Assembly (NCBI GenBank): GCA_963556255.1
Contig: OY744612.1
Location: 23,175,232-23,239,231, forward strand
Direction: 5' to 3'
DNA from: Allolobophora icterica
Lineage: Eukaryota; Annelida; Clitellata; Crassiclitellata; Lumbricidae
Length of the DNA stretch: 64,000 nucleotides
Shown here: positions 9,857-20,787 of the stretch, in pieces
Layout of the letters: every line of letters starts with the position of its first letter
Numbering within the stretch: position 1 is the first letter of the stretch
Notes under the pieces: generated by a model
What the model saw: the letters and a program-made list of their open reading frames with translations, nothing else
Databases searched by the model: none
What the model was told of the DNA's origin: nothing
Program-made: the position numbers and the translations under genes

Positions 9857-12800
9857 TCATAGTCTGGACAAAAGATCAGCGGGAATATTCAGCGCCCCAG
9901 GACGATATTTAAAAGCGATATCAAAGTCCTGGAGTGCCAGAGCCCACCTCGCAAGTTTAGCACTTGTGGGCGTAGAAGCAGTTAGGAAAGTCAAGGGATT
10001 GTGATCAGAATAGAGGGTGGTCCTTGACATAAAAATCCAATTCCTAAACTTCTTCAACGCAAAGATTACAGCATACGCTTCGCGTTCCACAGTGGACCAA
10101 CGCGCTTGCGTAGCATCTAATTTAGAACTGGCGAAACATATTGGCCGCTCTGTTCCATCGTCTTGAATTTGGAATAAGCAGCAACCGACTGCTTTGTCTG
10201 AAGCGTCAGTCGATAAACCAAACTCTCTGCCGTAGTCAATTGTCTGCAAACAAACAGCGTTATTCAAATCGTGCGTAAGTTTATCTAGCGCATTTTGATG
10301 TTCAATTCGCCAGGGTATCTTCGCAGGCACCGATTTCTGGGTCAAGTCAGTGAGAATTCTGGCTGTCTCAGCCAGGTTAGGGATGAAGTTCCTAAAATAA
10401 CTGAAGAAGCCAATTAATCTCCGTATGTCCTTTTTGGACTCGGGTTGAGGGATTTTCCCTAGCCCTGCGATTTTCATAGGATCCGGTTCAATGCTCCCTG
10501 ATCCGATCAGGTGACCTACAAACGTTGTTTGTCGCCTAGCAAACGAACTCTTCTTAATGTTAAGGGTCAGACCCGACTGTTGACTAGTCATTAAGTATTT
10601 CTCTAGGTGTTTCACGTGATCCGGCCACGTCCTCGAGTGTACTGCCATATCACTATGTGAGGGAGTGATGATACCTAGGGCCAAAAGTTCGCGGGTCTGC
10701 TTCTCCATCTCCGGTTTGAGCAGTTCCGGCCCCTTATAGGCTCGCAAACTCTTCGGCCTGAACTCCGCGCTAACAGTGATTGTGTGTTCTAGGACGGGAC
10801 AGAAACCTGGTTTGTCCGAGAACACATCTGGAAACCTGTCTAACAGACTAAACAGCTGTTTCCGCTCGGGTACCGTTAAGTGTGCAACGGCAATAGGGTC
10901 TACTTGTGCACTGGGCCTTGTCTGCCTCGTGACGAAGCTACCCACCGCTTCCCCGTGACCGAAGTCGTCGTCCTTCTCGAACAGAATGGAGCAATTGTTA
11001 ATCAATGCTTGCTGTATTCTTTCGTTATATTTGCGGATCCGATTTGCGTGAAGTAAGCGGCTTTTGCCCCCTATTTCCACGATGTATGTGTAGGGCGATT
11101 TCACCTGAGCGATGATGGCCGGGCCTTGCCATTGGCCCTCCTTCTTTGCTCCTCGCGCTTCCGGTGATTGGATGATGCCTTTGTCTATTCTCTCTTTAGG
11201 CAAGCACAGTTGTTTCACAGAATGCCCAGCTATTTTGTCTTTATGAAAGGGCAAATTGTCTTCAGTGAAGAGGCTCTTCGCCCCAATTTTCCCGTGGGCC
11301 AAGAATGGTGCTAGTGTCGAACATTGTGCTTGTTCAGCCGCCATCTTGTTTCTGCCTACTATTGTGTCTTCCTTGGGTGGGGGTGGTATCTCAGGCTTGA
11401 AGAATAGCTCTTCATTATCCATTTCTTCGGGACCGATTTCTCCTACACTCCCACTGTCTGCTTGAGCGACCGTGAAGTAATCCTCGCCTATCAGCGTCCT
11501 AAGTCCCTCTACCTCCTCCCCTCTCTCCTCTTCCTCACTCGTCTCAGTCCTTGCGACCGCCTGCGCTTCTGAAATTTGGTCTATTTCAGGAGCGCTGGCC
11601 GCGTGACTCGAATACAACGCTGTCTCGCGCAGCAAGTCGGCTGTAGTGGGCGTGATAATTAACGGTTCATTAAGGTCTTTAATGAGTGCCGCCCATATCC
11701 GAACATCAGGGGCGTAATTTACCTCCCCCTCGCTGTCCTCGCCGTCCTGAGACCCCTTTAGTCTCAGCCGCACCACGTCCACAATCATTGATTGACCGTT
11801 CAGCCCCTTCACCTCTATCTGCTTGACCACAGGTAGGTTGAGCGGCCTGATTAGTTCTGCTCGCGCACAATTGTATTCGGCCCCGCTATCTATTAGAGAC
11901 GATGTCACAGGGAGCCCTGTAATATACACTTTCATGTACTCTCTTACATAAGTCTCCTCCTGAAGTCTTAATTTTTCTGCTTCCTCTTTCCCTTCTCTCC
12001 TCTGCTTCTCCTCCTGAAGCCTGAGCTTCTCAGCCTGCTTTTCCTCTAGCATTCTGAGTCTCTCTGTTTCCTCCTTTTCTTCTCTCCTCCGTTTCTCCTC
12101 CTGAAGCCTTAATTTCTCTGCTTCCTCTTTCTCTTCTCTCCTCTGCTTCTCCTCCTGAAGCCTGAGCTTTTCAGCCTGTTTTTCCTCTAGCATTCTGAGT
12201 CTCTCTGTTTCCTCTTTTTCTTCTCTCCTCAACTTCTCCTGAAACCTTAATCTCTCAGCCCGCTTCTCCTCAAGCAGCCTGCTCTCCTCTCTACTTATCC
12301 TGAGCTTCTCAGCCTGCGTCTCCCCAAGGAGCCTGAGTCTCTCTCCTTTCTCATTTAGTCTCCTCTCTCTCTCTTCTTCGATCCTTCTCTGCCTTTCCTC
12401 CTTCTCTTCCTTTCTCCTCTCCGCTCTCTCCTCAAGCAGCCTGAGTCTCTTCTCCGCTTCCTCTCTCTTTTCTCTCCTCTGCTTCTCCGTTTCCCCTTTT
12501 TCTTCTTTCCTCAGTTTCTCCGCTTCCTCTCTCGCTTCTCTTCTCTGCCTTTCTTCTTCCTCTTCTAGTCTCCTCTCTCTCTCTTCCTCTCTTCTCTCTT
12601 TCTCTTCCTCTCTTCTCTCTCTTCTCTCCGCTTCCTCTCTCAGCCTCTCAGCCCGCTTCTCCTCAAGCAGTCTGAGCTTCTCTGCTTCCTCTTTTTCTTC
12701 TCTCCTCAGTCTTTCTTCTTTCTCTTCTCTCCTCCTCTCTTTCTCTTCCTCTCTTCTCTCTCTTCTCTCCGCTTCCTCTCTCAGCCTTGCGGCTTCCTCT

Positions 12801-13072
12801 CTCTCGTATTTTAAGCGTTTTAATTCGTATACCTGCGTTTGCGCTGCCGAGTCGATACTGCTTTCTATGCTACCCGTGCTTACTTCCTCACTTACTTCTG
12901 GCGGGGTTTCCCGTCCAGACACAATTATTTCAGCACTCGCCTCTTGGAGTTGGCCCGTACTCATGGAACCCAATTCCTCCTCTTCTAGTCCCATCTTTAT
13001 CAGATATGCGACTAGTCTGTGACGGGGCATGTTCTGCACCCTCACTCTTTTCCCTACCGACAACTTATCCAT
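9857..13072 (-). CDS. Retrotransposon polyprotein with INT and RT cores deleted in frame
   Basis: One uninterrupted frame of 1071 residues from a good ATG. Residues about 75-375 are a highly charged Arg/Glu/Lys coiled coil standing in for a gag. A retroviral-type aspartic protease follows, with active-site LIDSGA near 392. Residues about 607-632 resemble the start of an integrase zinc-binding domain (LPFHKDKIAGHSVKQL), and 647-682 resemble its C-terminal GPY/F module; the catalytic DDE core between them is absent. Reverse transcriptase begins near 770, jumps near 806 straight to the sequence just after the YVDD site, and continues to an RNase H domain (STDASDKAVG near 950), ending PADLLSRL. 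Protease-integrase-RT order is that of Gmr1-like elements. Both deletions preserve the frame. Mobilisation would need enzymes from an intact relative. Confidence 0.88.
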   Translation of the reverse strand: MDKLSVGKRVRVQNMPRHRLVAYLIKMGLEEEELGSMSTGQLQEASAEIIVSGRETPPEVSEEVSTGSIESSIDSAAQTQVYELKRLKYEREEAARLREEAERRERREEEKERRREEKEERLRREEKEEAEKLRLLEEKRAERLREEAERRERREEEKERREEERERRLEEEEERQRREAREEAEKLRKEEKGETEKQRREKREEAEKRLRLLEERAERRKEEKEERQRRIEEERERRLNEKGERLRLLGETQAEKLRISREESRLLEEKRAERLRFQEKLRREEKEETERLRMLEEKQAEKLRLQEEKQRREEKEEAEKLRLQEEKRRREEKEETERLRMLEEKQAEKLRLQEEKQRREGKEEAEKLRLQEETYVREYMKVYITGLPVTSSLIDSGAEYNCARAELIRPLNLPVVKQIEVKGLNGQSMIVDVVRLRLKGSQDGEDSEGEVNYAPDVRIWAALIKDLNEPLIITPTTADLLRETALYSSHAASAPEIDQISEAQAVARTETSEEEERGEEVEGLRTLIGEDYFTVAQADSGSVGEIGPEEMDNEELFFKPEIPPPPKEDTIVGRNKMAAEQAQCSTLAPFLAHGKIGAKSLFTEDNLPFHKDKIAGHSVKQLCLPKERIDKGIIQSPEARGAKKEGQWQGPAIIAQVKSPYTYIVEIGGKSRLLHANRIRKYNERIQQALINNCSILFEKDDDFGHGEAVGSFVTRQTRPSAQVDPIAVAHLTVPERKQLFSLLDRFPDVFSDKPGFCPVLEHTITVSAEFRPKSLRAYKGPELLKPEMEKQTRELLALGIITPSHSDMAVHSRTWPDHVKHLEKYLMTSQQSGLTLNIKKSSFARRQTTFVGHLIGSGSIEPDPMKIAGLGKIPQPESKKDIRRLIGFFSYFRNFIPNLAETARILTDLTQKSVPAKIPWRIEHQNALDKLTHDLNNAVCLQTIDYGREFGLSTDASDKAVGCCLFQIQDDGTERPICFASSKLDATQARWSTVEREAYAVIFALKKFRNWIFMSRTTLYSDHNPLTFLTASTPTSAKLARWALALQDFDIAFKYRPGALNIPADLLSRL

Positions 13073-13580
13073 CTTCCAACAGTCCGCTCACTAATAGAAA
13101 AAGATAAGTAAGTTAGAGGAGAGTCACCGCTGGTCAGAAATCAAAGAAAACAACGTCCTAAAATTCTACCACAAATACAACAAGAACAGAACTGAGCAAA
13201 AGGAGCTACGCAAAAGCCTCGGCTATTCGCACACCAATCCTCATCCAGACCTCAACCGCAACCTCACAGATTACCACGACTACCAGTAAGGACTTACCCT
13301 CTGATACGTCGAGCGAGTTCCGTCTTTTGGTATCTTGGCTGATCCGCTGTCCTCCGTTGCCACTCCCGTCCGTCGTTGCTAGCGATGGTCGGTCGTCCGT
13401 TGGCGCTCTTGTTCCTCGTCCTTGCCTGTTGCTGTCGGTTCCTTCGAGTCCTTCGTCTCCGGAGTCCGGCACTCGATTTCTCCAGTTGCGAAGGGTTGTA
13501 TTCGCCGCTGGTCCCGATCTGTTGAGATTCCTCTTTCCGTTTCCGGTTCCGCTCTTCGTCGTGACGTCTTCAGTTGAATA
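13073..13580 (-). other. Untranslated leader of the Gmr1-like element
   Basis: This lies between the primer-binding site and the polyprotein ATG. A minus-strand open stretch (13206-13598) runs through it without a domain; it could be the remnant of an upstream gag part but I see no zinc knuckle or capsid signature. Confidence 0.5.
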
Positions 13581-13597
13581 CCCTGTCGACTGCGCCA
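13581..13597 (-). promoter_or_regulatory. Primer-binding site, complementary to a tRNA-Ser 3' end
   Basis: Directly after the 5' LTR (one base spacer) the minus strand reads TGGCGCAGTCGACAGGG. Its complement ends CGACTGCGCCA, close to the acceptor end of eukaryotic tRNA-Ser species (CGACTACGCCA in vertebrates). Serine is an inference from this similarity. Confidence 0.65.
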
Positions 13598-13598
13598 A

Positions 13599-14324
13599 TG
13601 TCGCAATCGAAGGTTTCCCTATCGATTGTTTGCCGTGTGTTGATGTCGACCCTCGATTGCTTGTTCTTTTACTTGCACTTTTATTTAACGTGCCTAACTT
13701 TTCTATAGAAGATTCACGACGAACTTTGTTTAATTAATAAATGAATTTAATTAAAGAAACAAATATATATACACTAACTCTACGGGAACTTCCACGTAGT
13801 ATTAAAGCGTTTAGATATTAAATCGGACTATCTCAAATGTTGCTTCGTACAGCCTAACTACAGATCGTTCTTTCGCGTCAGTCTCTGAATCTGACGGACT
13901 ATACTCTGCCGCCCCGCTGGTCGTTCCTCCCGATGTTTCTCGCTCGACCGATGTTCACACGTCGCGTTCGTCAGCAGTACAAGTCCCGTGTTCTCCGTTC
14001 CCTTCTGTTAAGTAGGAACTCCAGCGTGCATCAGTCAGCCCCCCTCCCCACGTCAAGCTATCGTCAATTAGTGTCAGATTGCTCCTCGATACGCGGGTCG
14101 TCGCTCGCCTGCAGCGCGGGCGGTGTCTGGTTACACCATAGCCGCGAGGTGTCCTATTACACCTTGGCTGTGTGATGTCCGATTACACCTGGGCCTCGCT
14201 GCCTTCATTGTTGCCCCAGTGGAGACTGGCTTTCGTCCGTCATCATCCTATCTCGACCGGCAACGACGCTTACATCATAATGATGATGCCATCTCGTCGT
14301 TGTTGTCGATCTCCTCACGCGACA
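13599..14324 (-). repeat. 5' LTR of the Gmr1-like element
   Basis: 726 bp with TGTCGC/GCGACA termini, matching 8942-9667. It would hold the promoter for minus-strand transcription. Visible differences from its partner include a cluster near its start and one G/A change near 14177. Confidence 0.95.
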
Positions 14325-17300
14325 TCCCCCTTTTAAACACTCCCGGGTCTATTTATCCTAGGATATATTGACTCGGGAGTTAATTCTTACTAGGACCAAT
14401 TGAACAGTGGAGTGTATTGTTACTAGGACAAAAGCACTCCTGCTGGTGAATAAACACTCCAGTGGAGTTAATTCTTACTAGGATAAACTGAAAGGGGAGT
14501 TAATTCTTCCCAGGACCAAATGACTCGGGGAGTTTATTCCTCCTAGGATAAACTGAAAGGGGAGTTCATTCTTCCTAGGACCAAATGACTGGGGGAGTTT
14601 ATTCTTCCTAGGATAAACTGAAAGGGGAGTTCATTCTTCCTAGGAACAAATGACTCGGGGAGTTCATTCTTCCTAGGATAAACTGAAAGGGGAGTTCATT
14701 CTTCCTAGGACCAAATGACTCGGGGAGTTCATTCTTCCTAGGGTATACTGAAGGGGAGTTGATTCTTCCTAGGACCAAATGACTCGGGGAGTTTATTCTT
14801 CCTAGGATAAACTGAAAGGGGAGTTGATTCTTCCTAGGACCAAATGACTCGGGGAGTTTATTCTTCCTAGGATAAACTGAAAGGGGAGTTCATTCTTCCT
14901 AGGACCAAATGACTCGGGGAGTTTATTCTTCCTAGGATAAACTGAAAGGGGAGTTCATTCTTCCTAGGACCAAATGACTCGGGGAGTTCATTCTTCCTCG
15001 GGTATACTCAAAGGGGAGTTGATTCTTCCTAGGACCAAATGACTCGGGGAGTTTATTCTTCCTAGGATAAACTGAAAGCGGAGTTGATTCTTCCTAGGAC
15101 CAAATGACTCGGGGAGTTTATTCCTCCTAGGATAAACTGAAAGGGGAGTTCATTCTTCCTAGGACCAAATGACTCGGGGAGTTTATTCTTCCTAGGATAA
15201 ACTGAAAGGGGGAGTTCATTCTTCCTAGGACCAAATGACTCGGGGAGTTCATTCTTCCTAGGATAAACTGAAAGGGGAGTTGATTCTTCCTATGACCAAA
15301 TGACTCGGAGAGTTCATTCTTCCTAGGGTATACTGAAGGGGAGTTGATTCTTCCTAGGGCCAAATGACTCGGGGAGTTTATTCTTCCTAGGATAAACTGA
15401 AAGGGGAGTTCATTCTTCCTAGGACCAAATGACTCGGGGAGTTTATTCTTCCTAGGATAAACTGAAAGGGGAGTTCATTCTTCCTAGGACCAAATGACTC
15501 GGGGAGTTCATTCTTCCTAGGATAAACTGAAAGGGGGAGTTCATTCTTCCTAGGACCAAATGACTCGGGGAGTTCATTCTTCCTAGGATAAACTGAAAGG
15601 GGAGTTGATTCTTCCTAGGACCAAATGACTCGGGGAGTTCATTCTTCCTAGGGTATACTGAAGGGGAGTTGATTCTTCCTAGGGTCAAATGACTCGGGGA
15701 GTTTATTCTTCCTAGGATAAACTGAAAGGGGAGTTCATTCTTCCTAGGACCAAATGACTCGGGGAGTTTATTCTTCCTAGGATAAACTGAAAGGGGATTT
15801 CATTCTTCCTAGGACCAAATGACTCGGGGAGTTTATTCTTCCTAGGATAAACTGAAAGGGGAGTTGATTCTTCCTAGGACCAAATGACTCGGGGAGTTTA
15901 TTCTTCCTAGGATAAACTGAAAGGGGAGTTCATTCTTCCTAGGACCAAATGACTCGGGAGTTTATTCTTCCTAGGATAAACTGAAAGGGGAGTTCATTCT
16001 TCCTAGGACCAAATGATTCGGGGAGTTCATTCTTCCTAGGATAAACTGAAAGGGGAGTTGATTCTTCCTAGGACCAAATGACTCGGGGAGTTTATTCCTC
16101 CTAGGATAAACTGAAAGGGGAGTTCATTCTTCCTAGCACCAAATGACTCGGGGAGTTTATTCTTCCTAGGATAAACTGAAAGGGGAGTTCATTCTTCCTA
16201 GGACCAAATGACTCGGGGAGTTCATTCTTCCTAGGATAAACTGAAAGGGGAGTTGATTCTTCCTAGGACCAAATGACTCGGGGAGTTCATTCTTCCTAGG
16301 GTATACTGAAAGGGGAGTTGATTCTTCCCAGGACCAAATGACTCGGGGAGTTTATTCCTCCTAGGATAAACTGAAAGGGGAGTTCATTCTTCCTAGGACC
16401 AAATGACTGGGGAGTTTATTCTTCCTAGGATAAACTGAAAGGGGAGTTCATTCTTCCTAGGACCAAATGACTCGGGGAGTTCATTCTTCCTAGGATAAAC
16501 TGAAAGGGGAGTTCATTCTTCCTAGGACCAAATGACTCGGGAGTTTATTCTTCCTAGGATAAACTGAAAGGGGAGTTCATTCTTCCTAGGACCAAATGAC
16601 TCGGGGAGTTCATTCTTCCTAGGATAAACTGAAAGGGGAGTTCATTCTTCCTAGGACCAAATGACTCGGGAGTTCATTCTTCCTAGGATAAACTGAAAGG
16701 GGAGTTCATTCTTCCTAGGACCAAATGACTCGGGGAGTTCATTCTTCCTAGGGTATACTGAAGGGGAGTTGATTCTTCCTAGGACCAAATGACTCGGAGA
16801 GTTTATTCTTCCTAGGATAAACTGAAAGGGGAGTTCATTCTTCCTAGGACCAAATGACTCGGGGAGTTCATTCTTCCTAGGATAAACTGAAAGGGGAGTT
16901 CATTCTTCCTAGGACCAAATGACTCGGGGAGTTCATTCTTCCTAGGCTAAACTGAAAGGGGAGTTGATTCTTCCTAGGATAAACTGAAAGGGGAGTTGAT
17001 TCTTCCTAGGACCAAATGACTCGGGGAGTTCATTCTTCCTAGGGTATACTGAAAGGGGAGTTGATTCTTCCCAGGACCAAATGACTCGGGGAGTTTATTC
17101 CTCCTAGGATAAACTGAAAGGGGAGTTCATTCTTCCTAGGACCAAATGACTGGGGAGTTTATTCTTCCTAGGATAAACTGAAAGGGGAGTTCATTCTTCC
17201 TAGGACCAAATGACTCGGGGAGTTCATTCTTCCTAGGATAAACTGAAAGGGGAGTTCATTCTTCCTAGGACCAAATGACTCGGGAGTTTATTCTTCCTAG

Positions 17301-19616
17301 GATAAACTGAAAGGGGAGTTCATTCTTCCTAGGACCAAATGACTCGGGGAGTTCATTCTTCCTAGGATAAACTGAAAGGGGAGTTCATTCTTCCTAGGAC
17401 CAAATGACTCGGGAGTTCATTCTTCCTAGGATAAACTGAAAGGGGAGTTCATTCTTCCTAGGACCAAATGACTCGGGGAGTTCATTCTTCCTAGGGTATA
17501 CTGAAGGGGAGTTGATTCTTCCTAGGACCAAATGACTCGGGGAGTTTATTCTTCCTAGGATAAACTGAAAGGGGAGTTCATTCTTCCTAGGACCAAATGA
17601 CTCGGGGAGTTCATTCTTCCTAGGATAAACTGAAAGGGGAGTTCATTCTTCCTAGGACCAAATGACTCGGGGAGTTCATTCTTCCTAGGCTAAACTGAAA
17701 GGGGAGTTGATTCTTCCTAGGACCAAATGACTCGGGAGTTCATTCTTCCTAGGGTATACTGAAGGGGAGTTGATTCTTCCTAGGGTCAAATGACTCGGGG
17801 AGTTTATTCTTCCTAGGATAAACTGAAAGGGGAGTTCATTCTTCCTAGGACCAAATGACTCGGGGAGTTTATTCTTCCTAGGATAAACTGAAAGGGGATT
17901 TCATTCTTCCTAGGACCAAATGACTCGGGGAGTTTATTCTTCCTAGGATAAACTGAAAGGGGAGTTGATTCTTCCTAGGACCAAATGACTCGGGGAGTTT
18001 ATTCTTCCTAGGATAAACTGAAAGGGGAGTTCATTCTTCCTAGGACCAAATGACTCGGGGAGTTTATTCTTCCTAGGATAAACTGAAAGGGGAGTTCATT
18101 CTTCCTAGGACCAAATGATTCGGGGAGTTCATTCTTCCTAGGATAAACTGAAAGGGGAGTTCATTCTTCCTAGGACCAAATGACTCGGGAGTTTATTCCT
18201 CCTAGGATAAACTGAAAGGGGAGTTCATTCTTCCTAGCACCAAATGACTCGGGGAGTTTATTCTTCCTAGGATAAACTGAAAGGGGAGTTCATTCTTCCT
18301 AGGACCAAATGACTCGGGGAGTTCATTCTTCCTAGGATAAACTGAAAGGGGAGTTGATTCTTCCTAGGACCAAATGACTCGGAGATTTCATTCTTCCTAG
18401 GGTATACTGAAAGGGGAGTTGATTCTTCCCAGGACCAAATGACTCGGGGAGTTTATTCCTCCTAGGATAAACTGAAAGGGGAGTTCATTCTTCCTAGGAC
18501 CAAATGACTGGGGAGTTTATTCTTCCTAGGATAAACTGAAAGGGGAGTTCATTCTTCCTAGGACCAAATGACTCGGGGAGTTCATTCTTCCTAGGATAAA
18601 CTGAAAGGGGAGTTCATTCTTCCTAGGACCAAATGACTCGGGAGTTTATTCTTCCTAGGATAAACTGAAAGGGGAGTTCATTCTTCCTAGGACCAAATGA
18701 CTCGGGGAGTTCATTCTTCCTAGGATAAACTGAAAGGGGAGTTGATTCTTCCTAGGACCAAATGACTCGGGAGTTCATTCTTCCTAGGGTATACTGAAGG
18801 GGAGTTGATTCTTCCTAGGACCAAATGACTCGGGGAGTTTATTCTTCCCAGGATAAACTGAAAGGGGAGTTCATTCTTCCTAGGACCAAATGACTCGGGA
18901 GTTTATTCTTCCTAGGGTATACTGAAGGGGAGTTGATTCTTCCTAGGACCAAATGACTCGGGGAGTTTATTCTTCCTAGGATAAACTGAAAGGGGAGTTC
19001 ATTCTTCCTAGGACCAAATGACTCGGGAGTTTATTCTTCCTAGGGTATACTGAAAGGGGAGTTGATTCTTCCTAGGACCAAATGACTCGGGAGTTTATTC
19101 TTCCTAGGATAAACTGAATGGGGAGTTCATTCTTCCTAGGACCAAGTGACTCGTTAAATTCATTCTTCGTAGGGTATACTGAAAGGGGAGTTCATTCTTC
19201 CTAGGACCAAATGACTCGGGAGTTTATTCTTCCTAGGATAAACTGAAAGGGGAGTTCATTCTTCCTAGGACCAAATGACTCGTGAAGTTCATTCTTCCTA
19301 GGGTATACTGAAAGGGGAGTTCATTCTTCCTAGGACCAAATGACTCGTGAAGTTCATTCTTCCTAGGATAAACTGAAAGGGGAGTTCATTCTTCCTAGGA
19401 CCAAATGACTCGTAAAGTTCATTCTTCCTAGGGTATACTGAAAGGGGAGTTGATTCTTCCTAGGACCAAATGACTCGGGAGTTTATTCTTCCTAGGATAA
19501 ACTGAATGGGGAGTTCATTCTTCCTAGGACCAAATGACTCGGGGAGTTTATTCCTCCTAGGATAAACTGAATGGCGAGTTCATTCTTCCTAGGACAAAAT
19601 GACTTGTGGAGTAGGG
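14325..19616. repeat. Left satellite arm of the giant transposon (65-bp dimer)
   Basis: Roughly 80 tandem copies of a 65-bp unit built of two related halves: GGGGAGTTCATTCTTCCTAG followed by GACCAAATGACTC, and GGGGAGTTTATTCTTCCTAG followed by GATAAACTGAAA. Every half holds the palindrome CCTAGG. The outermost part (14330-14480) has a different variant rich in CACTCC and ACTAGGA. Rare variants recur at fixed distance (GGGGATTTC at 15797 and 17897; CCTAGCACC near 16133 and 18236), showing a duplicated block of about 2.1 kb. A shorter period of about 745 bp is seen at 16408 and 17152. Frames such as 15127-15363 and 15452-15688 are repeat by-products. Confidence 0.95.
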
Positions 19617-19959
19617 TGTGTTAATGTGACGGGTAAATGATGTTTGTTCAAACTTCACAAACTACTAGTCATAAAATTATAATTGTATTTGTAATTACGA
19701 CAATTTATATAGCATCTTTAGTAGCAAACTACTTCTAGGATGTTTCGTACAAATCTAGCTACAGAAGCAGCTTGTTAGGAGCCGTAGCTACTTCAATTTA
19801 CAGCTCAAATTAGTTATAATTACATACTATTGATTTGAACGTACAATTGAACTTAACAAAATCTGTTGCCACACAGTGTCATAGAAAATGTCATCTACGA
19901 GGTCAAATTAATGGAATTGTACAAAATCAACCAAATCATCTGCACCACTTCACTCTGTC

Positions 19960-20517
19960 CTGCTAGCTTCTGTTTCGGCCCATATGAGCTCTCGGCTTAC
20001 CATTTGACCTTTGATGTAGTGGTTCCTTCTCTCATGACTATACACATGAGCAGCCGCCTTAGTTGTCATTTACACCCACCTTTCCACAGACTGGGTGTGT
20101 GATGGCCAGTCGGGAACCACCACTGGGTTGCTACAAGAAGCCTTGATCTCTGCTGTTGCTAGTGAGCAGGTTGAAATGGGCTCAGAGACTCCAGAGCTCC
20201 AGTCAATCAGTTGCAAGAGCGTAGTCGCCTCAGAGTTGATGGTTGGTGTTTTCCTGGATCTCACACTGCTGTCTCCAAGCTGTGTCATATCATCTCGTTC
20301 ACCTCTGATCTTCAGTATCTTCTGCAATGCATCTCTTCTCTACTGTTCCTCCTCACTGCACAACATTCCTTGCAGCAGAGACTCGCTGAAACCATACCAT
20401 GCAGATCTCTTCACTGTAGGCATGACCTTCATCTTCATCTCTTCACTCTGTTCTTTAAGCACTTGTAGCTGGAAAAGGAGATGCTTGGGTCCTTGTGTCC
20501 ATTTGCTATTTATCTTT
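19960..20517 (-). pseudogene. Giant transposon transposase, C-terminal part (broken)
   Basis: Minus-strand frames read WTQGPKHLLFQLQVL, then KVMPTVKRSAWYGFSES, then SSVRSRKTPTINSEATTL and VVVPDWPSHTQSVER. A frameshift after VER leads to ERRNHYIKGQM. These blocks match, from memory, the C-terminal half of a large uncharacterised transposase-like family found in cnidarians, hemipterans and echinoderms, with the hallmark PDWPxHTQxVER. At least two frameshifts are present. The protein joins logically to the N-terminal part at 24085-25173; a LINE inserted between. Confidence 0.7.
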
Positions 20518-20787
20518 ATCACCCTAGACAATAGTGAGCTTGACAACTATCAAGGAATCACACTGAATTCCAATCTGTCTAACCTCTTTGAAATGTGTTT
20601 GATGGAGCTGTATGGTACCTACTTGCTGACTTCAGACCTGCAGTTTGGATTCAAAAAGAGGTTGGACTGTTCTCATGCATTGCTTGCTGTAGGATCAGTA
20701 GTTGATTACTTTTCTAATTATGGCTCTAAAGTAAACCTGTGTGCATTAGACATGTGTAAAGCTTTTGATAAAGTCAATCACTATGCA

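Larger units (their letters stand above)
8942..14324 (-). mobile_element. Gmr1-like Ty3/gypsy LTR retrotransposon, non-autonomous
   Basis: Two direct 726-bp LTRs (8942-9667 and 13599-14324) begin TGTCGC and end GCGACA. The element reads on the minus strand: 5' LTR 13599-14324, primer-binding site 13581-13597, one long frame 13072-9857, purine tract 9668-9678, 3' LTR 8942-9667. Flanks TCCTC and TCCCC are an imperfect 5-bp target duplication. It sits in the left terminal region of the giant transposon, splitting sequence that is continuous in the opposite end. The LTRs differ at few positions, mostly clustered in their first 40 bases, so insertion is fairly recent. Confidence 0.9.

Noticed and set aside
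15127..15688. Two 78-codon frames with repeated LGRMNSP peptide
   Set aside because: They are reading-frame by-products of the 65-bp satellite, whose unit length is not a multiple of three; they end wherever the unit count shifts frame.
14325..19616. CRISPR-like regularly spaced repeats
   Set aside because: The spacing segments are themselves the second half of a conserved dimer and not unique spacers; the context is eukaryotic.
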